A model generated the notes under the pieces. That model was given only the letters and a program-made list of their open reading frames with translations, was not told the origin of the DNA and did no database searches. From the NCBI GenBank assembly GCA_030581615.1, contig JAKTTT010000001.1:496001-560000 (forward strand): 64,000 bases of DNA, given 5' to 3'. This document shows, one piece after another, positions 32,563-43,430 of the stretch. The translations under genes were made by a program, and so were the position numbers. Origin of the DNA: Alloascoidea africana. Taxonomy: Eukaryota; Ascomycota; Alloascoideomycetes; Alloascoideales; Alloascoideaceae. Each line of letters opens with the position of its first letter. Positions within the stretch are counted from its first letter, which is position 1.

Positions 32563-34053
32563 TTAGCGTAATTCAACGCCATAAATGTCAACCAGTTTCT
32601 GTCTGACTTGGTCCTGCAAGACGTTAATTTCATCATTTGTCACAGATCTATCCATGGACTGGTAATTCACTCGATAACACTGGCTAATGTTCCCAGTCTT
32701 TGGATGCGCATACTGATCAATCAAGTAAACACTTTCAACAAGATCTCCTGCTGTACTTCTTACAATTTCCATCAAGTCATTTTCATGAACCAGACCTGTA
32801 TCGTTATTAGGAAGCCAAAATGAAACATCCCGCACGGTTCCCGGATATTTCGAATAGGGTTTGAATGTGCTAACTGTCTTGTCTGTGAATTGTGAACAAA
32901 ACCTCTCGTCTTGTGTCCAGAACAAACGAATATCGGGGATTCCGAATAAAACCATCGCTAGGCGATCCAATCCCATGCCAAATGCCCATCCCATACGATC
33001 GGGAACACCAGAGTTTACAAGCACTTCCTCACGGACAAGCCCACATCCACAGACCTCGAGCCAATCGCCTTTCCACCATACTTCAATCTCCCAACTGGGC
33101 GCAGTCCAGGGGAAATAGGCCTCGATCCATCTCACTTTAAGCGGCTCGAATAAATCGGGATCCTTGCTGCCGCTCTTGATAGCGGATTCCTTTGCAGCGT
33201 TGAAAACGTCATTAACCATCACCTCAATTGTTCTCTTCAAGTGCTGTGAGATTATGTCAACCTCTTCTTCAGACATGTAATCCTGTTTCGGGTTTGTTTC
33301 GCGATTATAAGGTGGATCCTCAACAATCAAATCAGTCTTGGGGATTTTGGTCAAGTCTTGTGCAACCACTTTTGTAATGTTTTCTCCATATTTTTCTTTA
33401 GACCAAACGCGTGCTCCTTCCATTTGATGGAACGCAGGATAATGGGTTCTATCAATTGTATCTCTTCTATAAACATCCGCCGTGATAAAGTATCCCGGTG
33501 TATCACATTTGGTAAAACATTCATTTTCATGGGCAGAAGTATGTGTTCTTAACAAAGTCTCACTGTTGATGTAATAGGTATCCGTTTTACTACGTCCAGG
33601 ATGGTCCGCAGGGAATCCCAAAACGTCAAAGTTTTCGTATTTGCTTACAACAGGTTCAAAATCGTTATAGAATGTGTATTCGGAACCGTTGAATCGTTTC
33701 TCAATAAGAGACTTGAGAATCCCAATTGGATGGTTCGACCGCTGGTGCAACTTTCTCTCTGTCAGTGCAATGATGCTTGGGGTTGTGTTTGTCCATTCAT
33801 CAGTCGTATAATCTTTTCCCAGAATATGGAGACTTTTAGGCTTGTCATCTTTGTATGTGTGTTAAAATCATTAGGTTCCATCCATCCCTTGTGGTTTTCA
33901 AAGCATCGTTGTCTTACCTGAAAAAAAACGTAACCCTGGAAGAACCAAATGAGGGATTTGCAAGTGCGTCCGGGTCTTGAAACTCGGAATTACAAATAGC
34001 CCACTCCTCCTAGATATTGCCCTTGGACATGTCCTTGCTAAACTCCTCAACAT
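32563..34053 (-). CDS. MSF1: Mitochondrial phenylalanyl-tRNA synthetase
   Basis: 473 aa from exons 33918-34053 and 32563-33848 (69-nt intron, donor GTAAGA, phase 1). It is a monomeric class II synthetase charging mitochondrial tRNA-Phe. N-terminal presequence MLRSLARTCPRAISRRSGLF is Arg-rich without acids, with a likely RFF-S cleavage context near residue 45. Class II motifs: HPGRSKTDTYYIN with LLRTHTSAHE (motif 2 region), PVFHQMEGARVW-type block seen as YPAFHQMEGARVW, GWAFGMGLDRLAMVLF (motif 3), and the C-terminal anticodon-binding domain (YSKYPGTVRDVSFWLP through QSMDRSVTNDEINVLQD). Splicing restores KSLHILGKDYTTDEWTN ahead of LTERKLHQRSNHPIGILK, as in yeast Msf1. Length agrees (469 aa). 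Confidence 0.94.
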
Positions 34054-35100
34054 TTGGATAGTAAAGGTGGTCGATACAGTGGTGGATGGTTGAGAATTCG
34101 ATCGTTTCTCGGTTGATTGGCCCGGGTAAGATACCACCACCACCAAAAAATACGAACCTTCTCGGGATTCTTAATCTTTTATCAAGTTTGGTATTCTAGA
34201 GACATTTAAGAGCAGAAAAGGTCAACTTTTCACTGAGATGGTCGATACGCTCGGTCTGAGTGTAGCTATGGCACTCAAATCTAGATATTACTCGTTCGAC
34301 TCTGTAACCTAAGTGGATGTTTAAGATATGATTACTTGCACTGTATACAAGAGTTGGAGGAAGATCAAAAGAAATAGCCATACAATAATACAAATATTGG
34401 ATTTTTTTTCATCTTTGTTTCTAGGTTTTGGGTTCCATATAACCGTTTGTCCAATACAAAGTTGATCCAAAAAAAAGTGCCATATTTTCCATTTTGTTAA
34501 TCCGATTCTTCTTGAAAGGTTTATCTGATTAATATCAAATACCATCTTTTGAAATTGGATAGGCCTATTCTTATATCATTCTTTCTAATCTAAGCTCAAT
34601 TCTGTCTTCTGTTCTTCCAGACATGTATGTCTTTATCCAATCATCATGATTCCTATTCTTTATCCTGAAGTTATGGCATGATTCAGCTCTTAGATTGTGT
34701 GAGATTGGTTGCAACTAGTCATCTAGTTAATTGGAGAACTGGAGATATAACCATGCTTTCTCAAACAGCTGAAAGCAATCGTGTCCGTCTTTGTTCTGTA
34801 GACTATCAAAAGAGATTCCCAAAATTTAGCATTCGGAAAAGATACTCGGATCTAATTGGTAAATTGAACGATATTGAGAGCCAGACTTAATTCATCATTG
34901 ATGATTGACGGATGGACAGTATGAAAAGAACATCTGAAGAGGAAGAAGCGAAGTATACCGAGAGGGACAAAAGAATTCGGAAGAGTGAAACACACAGAGA
35001 ATATATAAAGCAAATAAAATCCATAAGGAATAGGAAGCATCTAATCTTGAACTTTTCACATGGAGGTCGTGCCACACTACAAACTGTCAAAAAAACCAAA
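34054..35100. other. Gene-free region between MSF1 and the retroelement fossil
   Basis: MSF1 promoter, then about 900 bp of AT-rich sequence with short open frames on both strands (34678-34890 is the longest on the plus strand) that I cannot assign. Part of it may be more of the decayed retroelement that is recognisable from about 35110. Confidence 0.45.
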
Positions 35101-35109
35101 GGACGTTGG

Positions 35110-35890
35110 TGACAGACCATCCCCAATCGAATGGGATTGTGGAACGACATGCCAGAGAGTATCTCAGGTTTTTTTACTGATCCAGAACAACTCAACTGAA
35201 TGCCATTGTTCTTCTTTGCCTAATTCTTCTTGAACTCCTTCCCCTCTATCTTTCTTCAAGGTAAATCGCCAATTTTTGGAATAGACTTTGGATACTTACC
35301 GTCCGCTTCTCAACAATATACATTCCCATCATTTACTCTTATAGAAGCTATAACATTATGTCTGAATTGGACTCAAGTGACAGAGCAGCAAAGGAGACAA
35401 TGAGTTCCATCACAAAAGGACGAAGTGAGAGAAGAAAAACATAAAACCATTGAATTTGCAGCTGGGGATGTCGTCTATGTTAAAACAGATCTACTGAAAA
35501 CTTTGGGAGATACGAGCAACTGCGTTTTAAGAGGTGCTCTGAGAGCAAAAATCCATAGGTCCCTACACTTACATGGAAAAGTTCTATCCAGTCAATTACA
35601 GATTAGAGCTTCCTTCAAAAGACCAAACATCAAGAACAAGTACCAAACAACTATGATGAGTCTCTACCATCAAAAGCAACGGCCTCAAATATATTCAACA
35701 AAATATAAGAACAGCGAAAAAATGGAAGTTGTGAGGATTCTTACCCATCACAAAGGAAAACTAGAAGATGTCTTCTTGAAGTAGAGTTTGAAGATGGATC
35801 AAGAGAGTGGAAAACCAAATCTGATTTACAAACACCCGCCAATGAAGTTGTCCAAGAATATCTCTTCTGCGTCGAAGGCTTGACACAACA
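35110..35890 (+). mobile_element. Broken Ty3/Gypsy (chromovirus-like) retroelement fossil, integrase end only
   Basis: A relic of the 3' part of pol. Recognisable pieces, in order: the end of the integrase core (HPQSNGIVERHAREYL type), a block corresponding to the host-range segment after it, the GDVVYVKTDLL element of the integrase C-terminal region, and a chromodomain-like stretch with EFEDGSREWKTKSDLQ. No gag, protease, reverse transcriptase, RNase H, primer-binding site or certain LTR was found. It is clearly dead, with several interruptions (at least three) and no long frame. It is old by the extent of decay. The outer limits are approximate and may reach further on either side. Confidence 0.7.
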
Positions 35891-36779
35891 ATTTTTTTTC
35901 TTATCTCGTTTTATTAGGTTCTTTATCTTTTCTCCGCTATGCGTAAGAACAGGGTGATGCTATAGACTGCTGCTGTATGTTAGCCTCGGGTGGGGGATCT
36001 CCTCACTCTCTAGTCGTGAGGGTTAGATAGGTCGATAGAAGTAGCCCATCTGCCCCCCTTATGGGGGTAGAACTAATGATTCTAGTGTTGTTTGTAGCCT
36101 CTCGCCTTCTCGAACCCTTACACTGTAGATAGACTGAACCATCTGGGAATCATGAAAAGGTTCAAGCTGTTACATTAAGTAGTCTATACATTATAAAAGA
36201 TCGACTTTCTGTGTTATTAGACTAGAATATTGGCTAACACAGAACTCGATTCACCTAAACCGTGTAACAATTATGATAAAGTATTCACCCCGCAATTGCG
36301 TTAATGAATGTTCAGAAGCAGCGGCTAATTAACAACTTGATCAATTATCTAGCTTAAACGGAATAGGAAATTCTATTCAAACTTTCATAACCATCAAAAA
36401 CAACTAGTATTGGATTTCAGAAGGTAGTTCTACCGACTCATCAAGCAATAGCGAAAGTTGACTTTCTCGATTTGTGTTTTGATGCTTTCCAGGGTAACCT
36501 GGAGGAAACCCCCCAAAATATTTATTTCATTCTATGTAATTTAGTTCTTTTCTTAGATAAAGACCTCAGTACACATTTTTCTAGACGAGCCTGAGCAAAT
36601 TCTGTAGAAAGTCAGATTAGCCGTTTATCTCTCGATACAAGGTTCGATTTTCCTAAACCGTAACACGTGCTTCTCACATGACCTTGGAACTTCCAACCAT
36701 CCACTCCCAGACCTTGTGATTTTTCGGTAGCATTTTTGGGTTACGGACTGGTTATAAAAGTCGCACAATTTCAATATCA
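35891..36779. other. Flank of the fossil and MRPL16 promoter
   Basis: No gene. A 102-bp segment (36168-36269) begins TGTTACA and ends TGTAACA, and a variant of its end (CGATTTTCCTAAACCGTAACA) recurs at 36647-36667. These could be decayed LTR ends, but I cannot confirm it. A CACGTG box lies at 36664. Confidence 0.45.
36664..36669. promoter_or_regulatory. CACGTG box upstream of MRPL16
   Basis: AACACGTGCTT lies 111 bp upstream of the MRPL16 ATG, a Cbf1-type core. Motif match only. Confidence 0.4.
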
Positions 36780-37524
36780 ATGTTCCGCTTTGGGTTGGGT
36801 CTTTCTGGGTTGACTCAGAACCTGAGGACTTTGGCGTTGCCATTTAGAGGTAGGATGTTTCCTTGTTTACTATATTTCATATTCTAACAAAAAACTCGAA
36901 CATTTAGAGGTATCAACCACTGTTAAGCAAATCAGTACACGTCGGTTCAAACATGAGTATGCCCCGCGGTATCGAGTAGTTAGAAAGATGCACAAGGGCC
37001 GAGTTCCTGTTCGAACGGGCGGTTCACTTAAAGGCTCAACAATCATCTCGGGGGACTATGGATTAAGGCTCAAATCTGAAGGAGTTCGATTAGCAGCGAT
37101 TCAACTCAAAGAGGCGGATAATTCTTTGATGCGGGACTTGAGACCTGTACAGGGAAAGCTTTATCGACGGCTTTGTACGAACATTGCGGTTTGTAGAAAG
37201 GGTAATGAAACCCGTATGGGGAAGGGGAAAGGACCCTTTGATTATTGGGCTGTTCGTGTTGCGACTGGTAAAATTGTTTTTGAAGTTGCCGGTGCAAATC
37301 TTCATGAAAAAGTTGCAAAAGATGCACTTCGAAAAGCCGCTGCTAAACTTCCTGGTGTTTACGAAATTGTGAAAAGAGATCAGTTACCAAAAGTGGGGTT
37401 TAAACCTGTTGAAAAACCAGCTCCAAGAAATTACTATGAGGAGAGGAAAGTTACACATCCAAAGGTTTCAAAGCATTTGGAATTGGCACAAAGTGGACTG
37501 GTTAAAGCGTTTAAAGGTCGATAG
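36780..37524 (+). CDS. MRPL16: Mitochondrial ribosomal protein uL16m
   Basis: 228 aa from exons 36780-36849 and 36908-37524 (58-nt intron, donor GTAGGA, branch TTCTAAC, phase 1). Exon 1 encodes a targeting-type N-terminus ([20 protein letters not shown]). After splicing, [20 protein letters not shown] leads into [15 protein letters not shown] and [20 protein letters not shown], then [20 protein letters not shown], diagnostic of bacterial-type L16 at the peptidyl-transferase side of the large subunit. C-terminal FKGR resembles yeast Mrpl16 (232 aa). The sequence CATTTAGAGGTA occurs at both splice sites, exactly 60 bp apart. Confidence 0.94.
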
Positions 37525-38088
37525 ATCCTGAACATGTGAAGAAAACCCCACCCAATTGATAAATGAAATGACAGATTAAAAACTGTAAATAGGTTTACAC
37601 TTGAAATATTACCAAAAGTGTTGTTGTTTAGTGTAATAGCGCTATTTTTAAACCCTTTTGGTTATTACTGAAACTTTCCAAAACCCCATTTTTCTGTTTG
37701 AATGTATAGTTATCTCCATTCGTAGTTCGGAAATGCTTTATTCTGTGGGGAATTGGGTCAAGGATAATACGGTCGGTGTAAGCAATATTTTGAAACAGAC
37801 AGATGTGGTGGTTCTTCCATTCAGATATCATTCGTAATTGCAAAAAAAAAAAAAAAATGGATAATTTCAAAAAGAATAAAGCCACAAAAAGAGTTATTAA
37901 TCATTTGAAAAAACAAACAACCACAAACAAACATTTGATTATTATCATCATTAACGAAAAAAAAACAAGTTGAAATTATGGGAATTGGAAACAATGGAAA
38001 ACGTATACTTTTCAAAAAGAAAAAGAAAAAAAATGCAAAATTCAACTCATACAAGCCGACATGAAGAGTATACATATAATGCTTATTA

Positions 38089-38325
38089 TTACATTTTTAT
38101 CTCTTCTTTTGTTTTAAAAAAAAAAAACCCCGGGGTTTCAGATTTTTGAAAGTGGGGGTGATAGATAGACACCGCCACCACACACAACATTCTGATTTTG
38201 ATGGTGCCAGTTAGTTTATTCTCAAGAAATGGTGAAAGTCGTAAAACGTTGGGGATCACCCGAGGTTCAACTCCATATTTTTCTCCATCTCGGAGATGTC
38301 CCCAATACATGGTGGCATCAGACAT
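38089..38325 (-). CDS. Doubtful small ORF in the MRPL16-KIN4 gap
   Basis: 78 codons from ATG 38325. The first 45 residues look protein-like (MSDATMYWGHLRDGEKYGVE, RVIPNVLRLSPFLENKL), while the rest runs through an A/T homopolymer and gives a Phe run. I do not recognise a family. It could be a real short gene whose end is elsewhere by splicing, or chance. Confidence 0.22.
   Translation of the reverse strand: MSDATMYWGHLRDGEKYGVEPRVIPNVLRLSPFLENKLTGTIKIRMLCVVAVSIYHPHFQKSETPGFFFFKTKEEIKM
38125..38138. repeat. 14-bp palindrome next to a homopolymer
   Basis: AAACCCCGGGGTTT, a perfect palindrome, abuts an A-run (T-run on the minus strand). A second perfect short hairpin, AAGGGTG-GA-CACCCTT, lies at 38337-38352. 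Confidence 0.7.
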
Positions 38326-39843
38326 CAAGTTTTAGAAAAGGGTGGACACCCTTCCCCCACGTAGATATTAATTAACACGCCAAAAAAAAAAAAAAAAAAT
38401 TTCAAAAGGAAGTGTTGTTATGCGTTGTATAACAAAGTCCTACTTTGTGCCTTTTTCTTTTTGTTCACACTACACATTAGTATACTGCAAAGAAATAATT
38501 TTTTTTTTGATAGATTTGTTTGTCAGATTTTGGAAAGGGGGAAGGGTTGAGGCTCATCATCACCATCATTATCAGTCTAGTATTATTTAAAATTAACGAT
38601 ATGATAAAATAAAAAAGGAAAAAGGAAAAAGAAAAAGAAAAAGATTGAAACATGACATTGCGTTTTTCCGTTTTTGTAAACAAGATTCCCATAGCATCAT
38701 CATCATCATCATCATCATCAACAATAGTACCAAAACATCAAACATCATCACCAGAGATTCTTTCTGTTTTTATCGTTTTGCTTTTGTTTTTTGGCTCAAA
38801 AGCGCTATATATATATTGTAAGAAAGTACAGTATATACAGAATAAAGAATTTCCCATTTTCATTTTCATTATTTTTTTTTCTTTCTTCCCCATGTTTTTT
38901 TTTCTTCTCTTAAACTGGTTGTTGTTGATGCTGATCCAACAAAGTAAAATCTCAAATGATGAAAAGGGATAGGCTATTACTCGTAAAACGTAAATGTAAA
39001 CATAAACGGAGAAAGAATTTGGTAAATCGTTTTTTGTTTTTGTTTTCTGGAGTCGCTCTTAGTTTTTGTTGTCCCCTCAAATCAATCATAAGCTCATACA
39101 TACATAAGCTCGAAAAAAGATCAACGAAAATGGATCAGAATTAAAAGCAATAACAACATTAGAGCTCAGAGCACAATTATGAAAAAAGAAAAAGAGCGAA
39201 ACATAAATTGAAAGTGCTGGTAATAATAGTTAGTAAATGATAATATAATAATAATGATAAGAAATAATAATATATAAATCAAACAAACATCTTCATAATT
39301 TTTCCTTTTTTTTTTATCTCTCTCTCTCTCTCTCTTCTTTCATTCGACATCTTGTGTGTGTTGGTATAAAAAAAAATTTCATTCTTCGGTTAAACTTTTT
39401 TCTTTAATAATTTTCTGGAAGGAGGAGCAGGAGGAGGGGGGGGAACAATTTTTGGATTTTGGATCCCTAATCCAGATAAGTTTCATGACATGTTTAAAAA
39501 GACAAAAAAAAAAATGGGGGGTAAACAGAGCAAAAAAAAGAATGGTTTATAGAAGACATATATGGAAAATAAAAAAGGAAACAAATAAAACACCATCTCC
39601 ATCTATTTATTGAAATAAGAACAGGAACAAGAACAAGACGAAAACAGAAAAGTCAAGAACAAAGATGGTAGAGAAAACATAAGAAAGAACCAGAAAAAAA
39701 AAATGAAAAATATAAAAACGATGCGTGAAAACAGAAATGAAAAATAATAATAAATAAAAAAAAAACAGATTTAGTTCAGTTTTTTATGGTGTAACTTTTC
39801 TTTTTCTTTTTCTTCTTCATTTTATTTATTTTTGGGTGTATGC

Positions 39844-42379
39844 TCATGCCATCCGCGAATTCCTTCTTTTGAAAAAATCTTTCACTTTTCGGGACGCACT
39901 GGTGGTGGTGTTGTTCCCATTCCCACTTTGCGTCATAAAGGAGAAAGAGTACCGGTTGCTATGGGGGTGGGATTGTTGAGTCTGGGGCTGGTTAATAGGA
40001 GCAGGATTCGTGGAGTTGGAGTTGGATACGGATCTAGACGATGCATTTCGTTCATGCCTCGTACTCGTCGTACCCATATTTGTTGTTGTTGTTGTTGTTA
40101 TTGATTTTCTATACGGATTGGAAGTAGAAACTGGAACTGGGACCTTGTTCAGAAAGCTGTTGTGTTGAGTATGTGGTGATACAATTGCTGATGTCGAGTA
40201 TCTATTATTATTATTATTAGGATTATTATTACTACTACTACTACTCGTTGCAGGTGTAGGGGTTAGAGTAGGGAGTGTGTCTTTGGGACGAGAAGAACGA
40301 TGTGATTTCGCCCTTGTGTGCTTTGAATCTGTATTGTTGGTTATTGGCGAAGGCACATTGTTGTTGTTGGTGGTGGTAGAGGAGGAAGAAGTGTTTGAAT
40401 TGGAGGTTGAAATGCCGAGGAAACTGAACCTCTTCCTTTCCTTTTGCTGTTGGTTCTGGGATTGTGCAGCCACTGGAGATACAACTGCAGACTGCTGTTG
40501 TTGTTGTTGTTGCTGGTGAGTTGTCGTATCATCATCGTCTTCTTCGTGAATTATACTATTTCGTGCACCTGGGGCTGCCGTTGTTAGTTCCAAGATTCCT
40601 TGAGTGTTGGAAGTAGCAGGAACCGTTGTAGGTTTATGTTGATGATGATGAAGAAAAGTGGGCTGAAAAGAGGTTGGTCTAGGTTTTCTTGATCCCGTGG
40701 CACCAGCAGGTCTTCGGAATTGAGACAGAGATTGAGACAAACTATCAATTCCAGATTCAGTTGGCGCGAGTTCTGTCATTTGAGTTTCTACTTGTGTAGG
40801 TCCAGTTAACGCGCTGAGAGCTGCAGCTCTGCCTCCATCATCGGCTGAAGACGAAGCCGGGATATTGGGATGAACCGAAACACTTCTTGTAAAAGTGAGA
40901 TTTGCACTTGTATGTTTATTCTTGTGGGAGGTGGTGGTACCGGTACCGATGGCCGCGGCGGCGGTTGCAGCGGTAGGGCCCAGTTGAAGGGGTCGCTGTT
41001 GGTCTTGCATTTGCATTTGCAATTGTTGGCGATGATGACCCAAAGCTGAGCCATTTCCGCCTGAAGCGGCACCAGGAGCTTGAGACGTTGGAATAATCAT
41101 ACTTTGAGCTCTTGTAGGTTTTTCGATAGATTCTTTGGAAGTTGTTGGGGCCAAGCCATTTTTGCTCCACTCATCCCATTCACTTGGACGGATTGCCAAA
41201 AATTTTGCATAAGGAGCAAGCCAGCGATGGGCGAAAACCTCACGCATTTTTGCCCTCTGTTTCGGGTCGGGCACGATCATTTTCCGCAGCAGGTCTCTGG
41301 GTACAGCGGAAATGTATTCGGGGAAAGTGAGAGGGGTTTTTGTGATGTAGGTATATAGTTGTGTAATGTTATCGCCGTCCGGGTTGGAAGGATCATCGTC
41401 ATAAGGGAGATAGCCGGCAAGCATAGCGTAGAGAATTACACCACAGCTCCAAATATCGACTTTACGGCCTGCGTATTTCTGGTTCGAAATGACGAGTTCG
41501 GGGGCTGCATAACAGGGCGATCCACAGCTTGTGGACATTAGTTCCGAATAGGTGTTGTCATAATTGCGAGTGAAAGTATTTGCAAAGCCAAAATCCGTGA
41601 TTAGGATGTTGTTATGTTTGTCGAGAAGCAAGTTTTCCAACTTTAGGTCGCGGTGCACGATTCCTTTTGAATGCATATAGTTTACAGCACTGATGAGTTG
41701 GGCAAACATTTTGCAAGCGACAGGTTCTTTGAGGAACTTTTGGTTAAGAATGTGGTCGAAAAGTTCGCCGCTTGAGGCGTATTGGATGACGATGCCAATG
41801 TACTTGTCGTTCTGGAGCACTTCATGAAGACGAACCACATTTGGATGAGAAAGGCGCTTTAAAGCCTGGATTTCACGGTGGACTTTGACCTCTCTGGAGG
41901 AACCCGCTGGGACGGAATCTCTTCTGATGAGTTTTATAGCAGCCTATGGGTGTGCATTGGTTAGATCGATTTGAACATTTCAAGTTCAAGTTGGTTATAG
42001 AGTAAATATATACCTGTTCTGGGTGGTGACCATCACGCCTCCAACCGAGCTTTACCTTTCCAAATTCGCCTTCGCCCAAGGTTGTGCCGATTATGTAAGG
42101 GCCGAATCTGATTTCTTTATGGTGGGGGGTTATTATGGAGGTTGGTCTGCTGCGATCTGGGGGCAACAGGGGGTCATTACGGTGGCGATGTTGTGGTGAC
42201 ACCTGGGGTTGGGGTTGGTTCTGAGCTTGAGCTTGAGCTTGGACTTGGGACTGGGACTGGGACTGGGACTGGCTTTGAGGTGGGATCTGGGACGGAAGCA
42301 TTGTTTGTTCAGGTTGTAGCTGCTGCTGGTATGGCGGGATCTGGCTGCGACGTCGAGTGTCTGAGACGACTAGACTCAT
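39844..42379 (-). CDS. KIN4: Kin4-type Ser/Thr kinase (spindle-position checkpoint family)
   Basis: 821 aa from exons 42014-42379 and 39844-41943 (70-nt intron, donor GTATAT, phase 0). A Gln-rich N-terminal arm precedes the kinase domain at about 92-370: GEGEFGKVKLG loop, AAIKLIRRDS with the catalytic Lys directly after the splice, HRDLKLENLL, DFGFA and CGSPCYAAPELV. The activation segment NTYSELMSTSCGS and the block ILYAMLAGYLPYDDDPSNP match yeast Kin4/Frk1. Kin4 holds mitotic exit while the spindle is misplaced, by acting on Bfa1. The long C-terminal half is low-complexity (poly-Gln, poly-Asn, poly-Thr/Ser) and ends RKVKDFFKRRNSRMA, a conserved Kin4-like basic tail. Orthology to Kin4 rather than another Snf1-group kinase is likely. 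Confidence 0.87.
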
Positions 42380-42570
42380 TGCTGGACAGAGGGATTAGAC
42401 AGGTTTGGGATGAGAGGGTTAGCAGGAATGTTGGGGCCAGCAGATGTGGACGGGGCTCTGGCAGGTGGTTCTGAGCGCGGCGAGGACGGCAAAAACGGGC
42501 AGTCGTCCAGCTGGGAGAGTGCTGGAGGTCGAGGGGAGGAGGAGGAGGAAGGACACGAGGCGAAGGAGAA

Positions 42571-43261
42571 GCGACAAGCGAAAAGCGAAAAGCGAAAAGC
42601 GAAGACGAAGGAGAAGGAGAAGGAGAAGGAGAAGATGGTGCAAAACAAAATGGAAACGCACCGGCTCGTTTCTACGTCAACGGCCCGGCCCAAAACGGCG
42701 ACGAACCCGCCGCTTTGGGACGCGCCCCCCTGGGCACGCGCCCCCTGCCGGCAAGAACAGCGGTGCCGGCGGGGGGCGGCACCGCCAGGGGCCGTGCACC
42801 CGTGCACCCGCGTCCTGCAGGCGGCCGCTTCGGGCTTCGCGGCTTCCGGAAGCGGCGAAAACGCGGTGGGCGCCTCGCATGAGCGGCCAGGATCGGTTTC
42901 GAGCAGGCAATTTTTAATCGGCGCGTCACCAGATTTTCCATTGCAATTGCAATTGCAATTGCAATTGGGATGTGCGAGAGCGAGAAACAGAGGTTCAGCT
43001 CTCAGCTCTCAGCTCTCAGCTCTCTCGCAAACAGCTGCAAACTGCAAACTGCAAACTGCAATCTGCCATCTCGACATCCTGGACCTCCTTCTCCTTCTCC
43101 TTCTCCTTCGTCTTCTCGCTCAAGCTCGCAGTGCGGGTATGGGCACAATAGACCCCTTCCTGGCACCCAACAATCTCTCCATCCCATCCCCGCCAATCTA
43201 CGCCCGTATCCCAAACAGAAACAAAAACAGAAACAAAAACTGGCTCTTGGCTCTTGGCTCT
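42571..43261. repeat. Cluster of unrelated heptamer and hexamer tandem repeats (KIN4-MSP1 promoter)
   Basis: Within 700 bp: GCGAAAA-type 7-mers x4 (42571-42605), GAAGGA 6-mers (42607-42632), a TTGCAA/CAATTG array (42940-42967), CTCAGCT x4 (42996-43023), GCAAACT x4 (43037-43060), CTTCTC x3-4 (43088-43110) and TGGCTCT x3 (43241-43261). The block 42660-42910 is strongly GC-rich. Open frames crossing this region are compositional artefacts. Confidence 0.8.
42796..42809. promoter_or_regulatory. Degenerate Rap1-core-like motif
   Basis: GCACCCGTGCACCC differs at two positions from ACACCCGTACACCC, the 14-mer found exactly at 43334, 47618 and 55757. It lies in the GC-rich part of the KIN4-MSP1 divergent promoter. 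Confidence 0.3.
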
Positions 43262-43333
43262 CGCACTTCCCCAGATTTCCTCTCACATGACTGGTATTAC
43301 GTAACAACAACGTCATCATCATCATCATCCTCA

Positions 43334-43347
43334 ACACCCGTACACCC
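43334..43347 (-). promoter_or_regulatory. Rap1-core-like site upstream of MSP1
   Basis: ACACCCGTACACCC (GGGTGTACGGGTGT on the minus strand) lies 84 bp before the MSP1 ATG. It fits the Rap1 consensus ACACCCRTACAYY and contains GGTGTACGG, the core conserved in budding-yeast telomere repeats. Exact copies precede the USP gene and KEL1 at a similar distance. Confidence 0.55.
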
Positions 43348-43430
43348 AGATGTCACACTCCTGCTTCCTGTGCTTCCTATTCCTCAACAAATCGGGCCTA
43401 AAGTGCAAAAATCAAATCTCCTCCCCCGAT

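Larger units (their letters stand above)
37525..39843. other. Long convergent intergenic region MRPL16 / KIN4
   Basis: 2.3 kb, very AT-rich, packed with A/T homopolymers (for example 38116-38127, 38382-38399), (CAT)n at 38695-38720 and (CT)n at 39320-39336. Apart from a doubtful 78-codon minus-strand frame and the palindromes around 38125 and 38336, nothing gene-like is visible. It is much longer than the other convergent gaps here, so a noncoding RNA is possible. Confidence 0.5.

Noticed and set aside
36168-36269. 102-bp segment with TGTTACA/TGTAACA ends as a solo LTR
   Set aside because: No target-site duplication and no second full copy; too short for a usual LTR. Mentioned only as a possibility in the flank entry.
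38263-38273. GGTTCAACTCC, a Pol III B-box match
   Set aside because: The flanks do not form a T stem, there is no A box at the right distance, and the nearest T-run would end the transcript at once.
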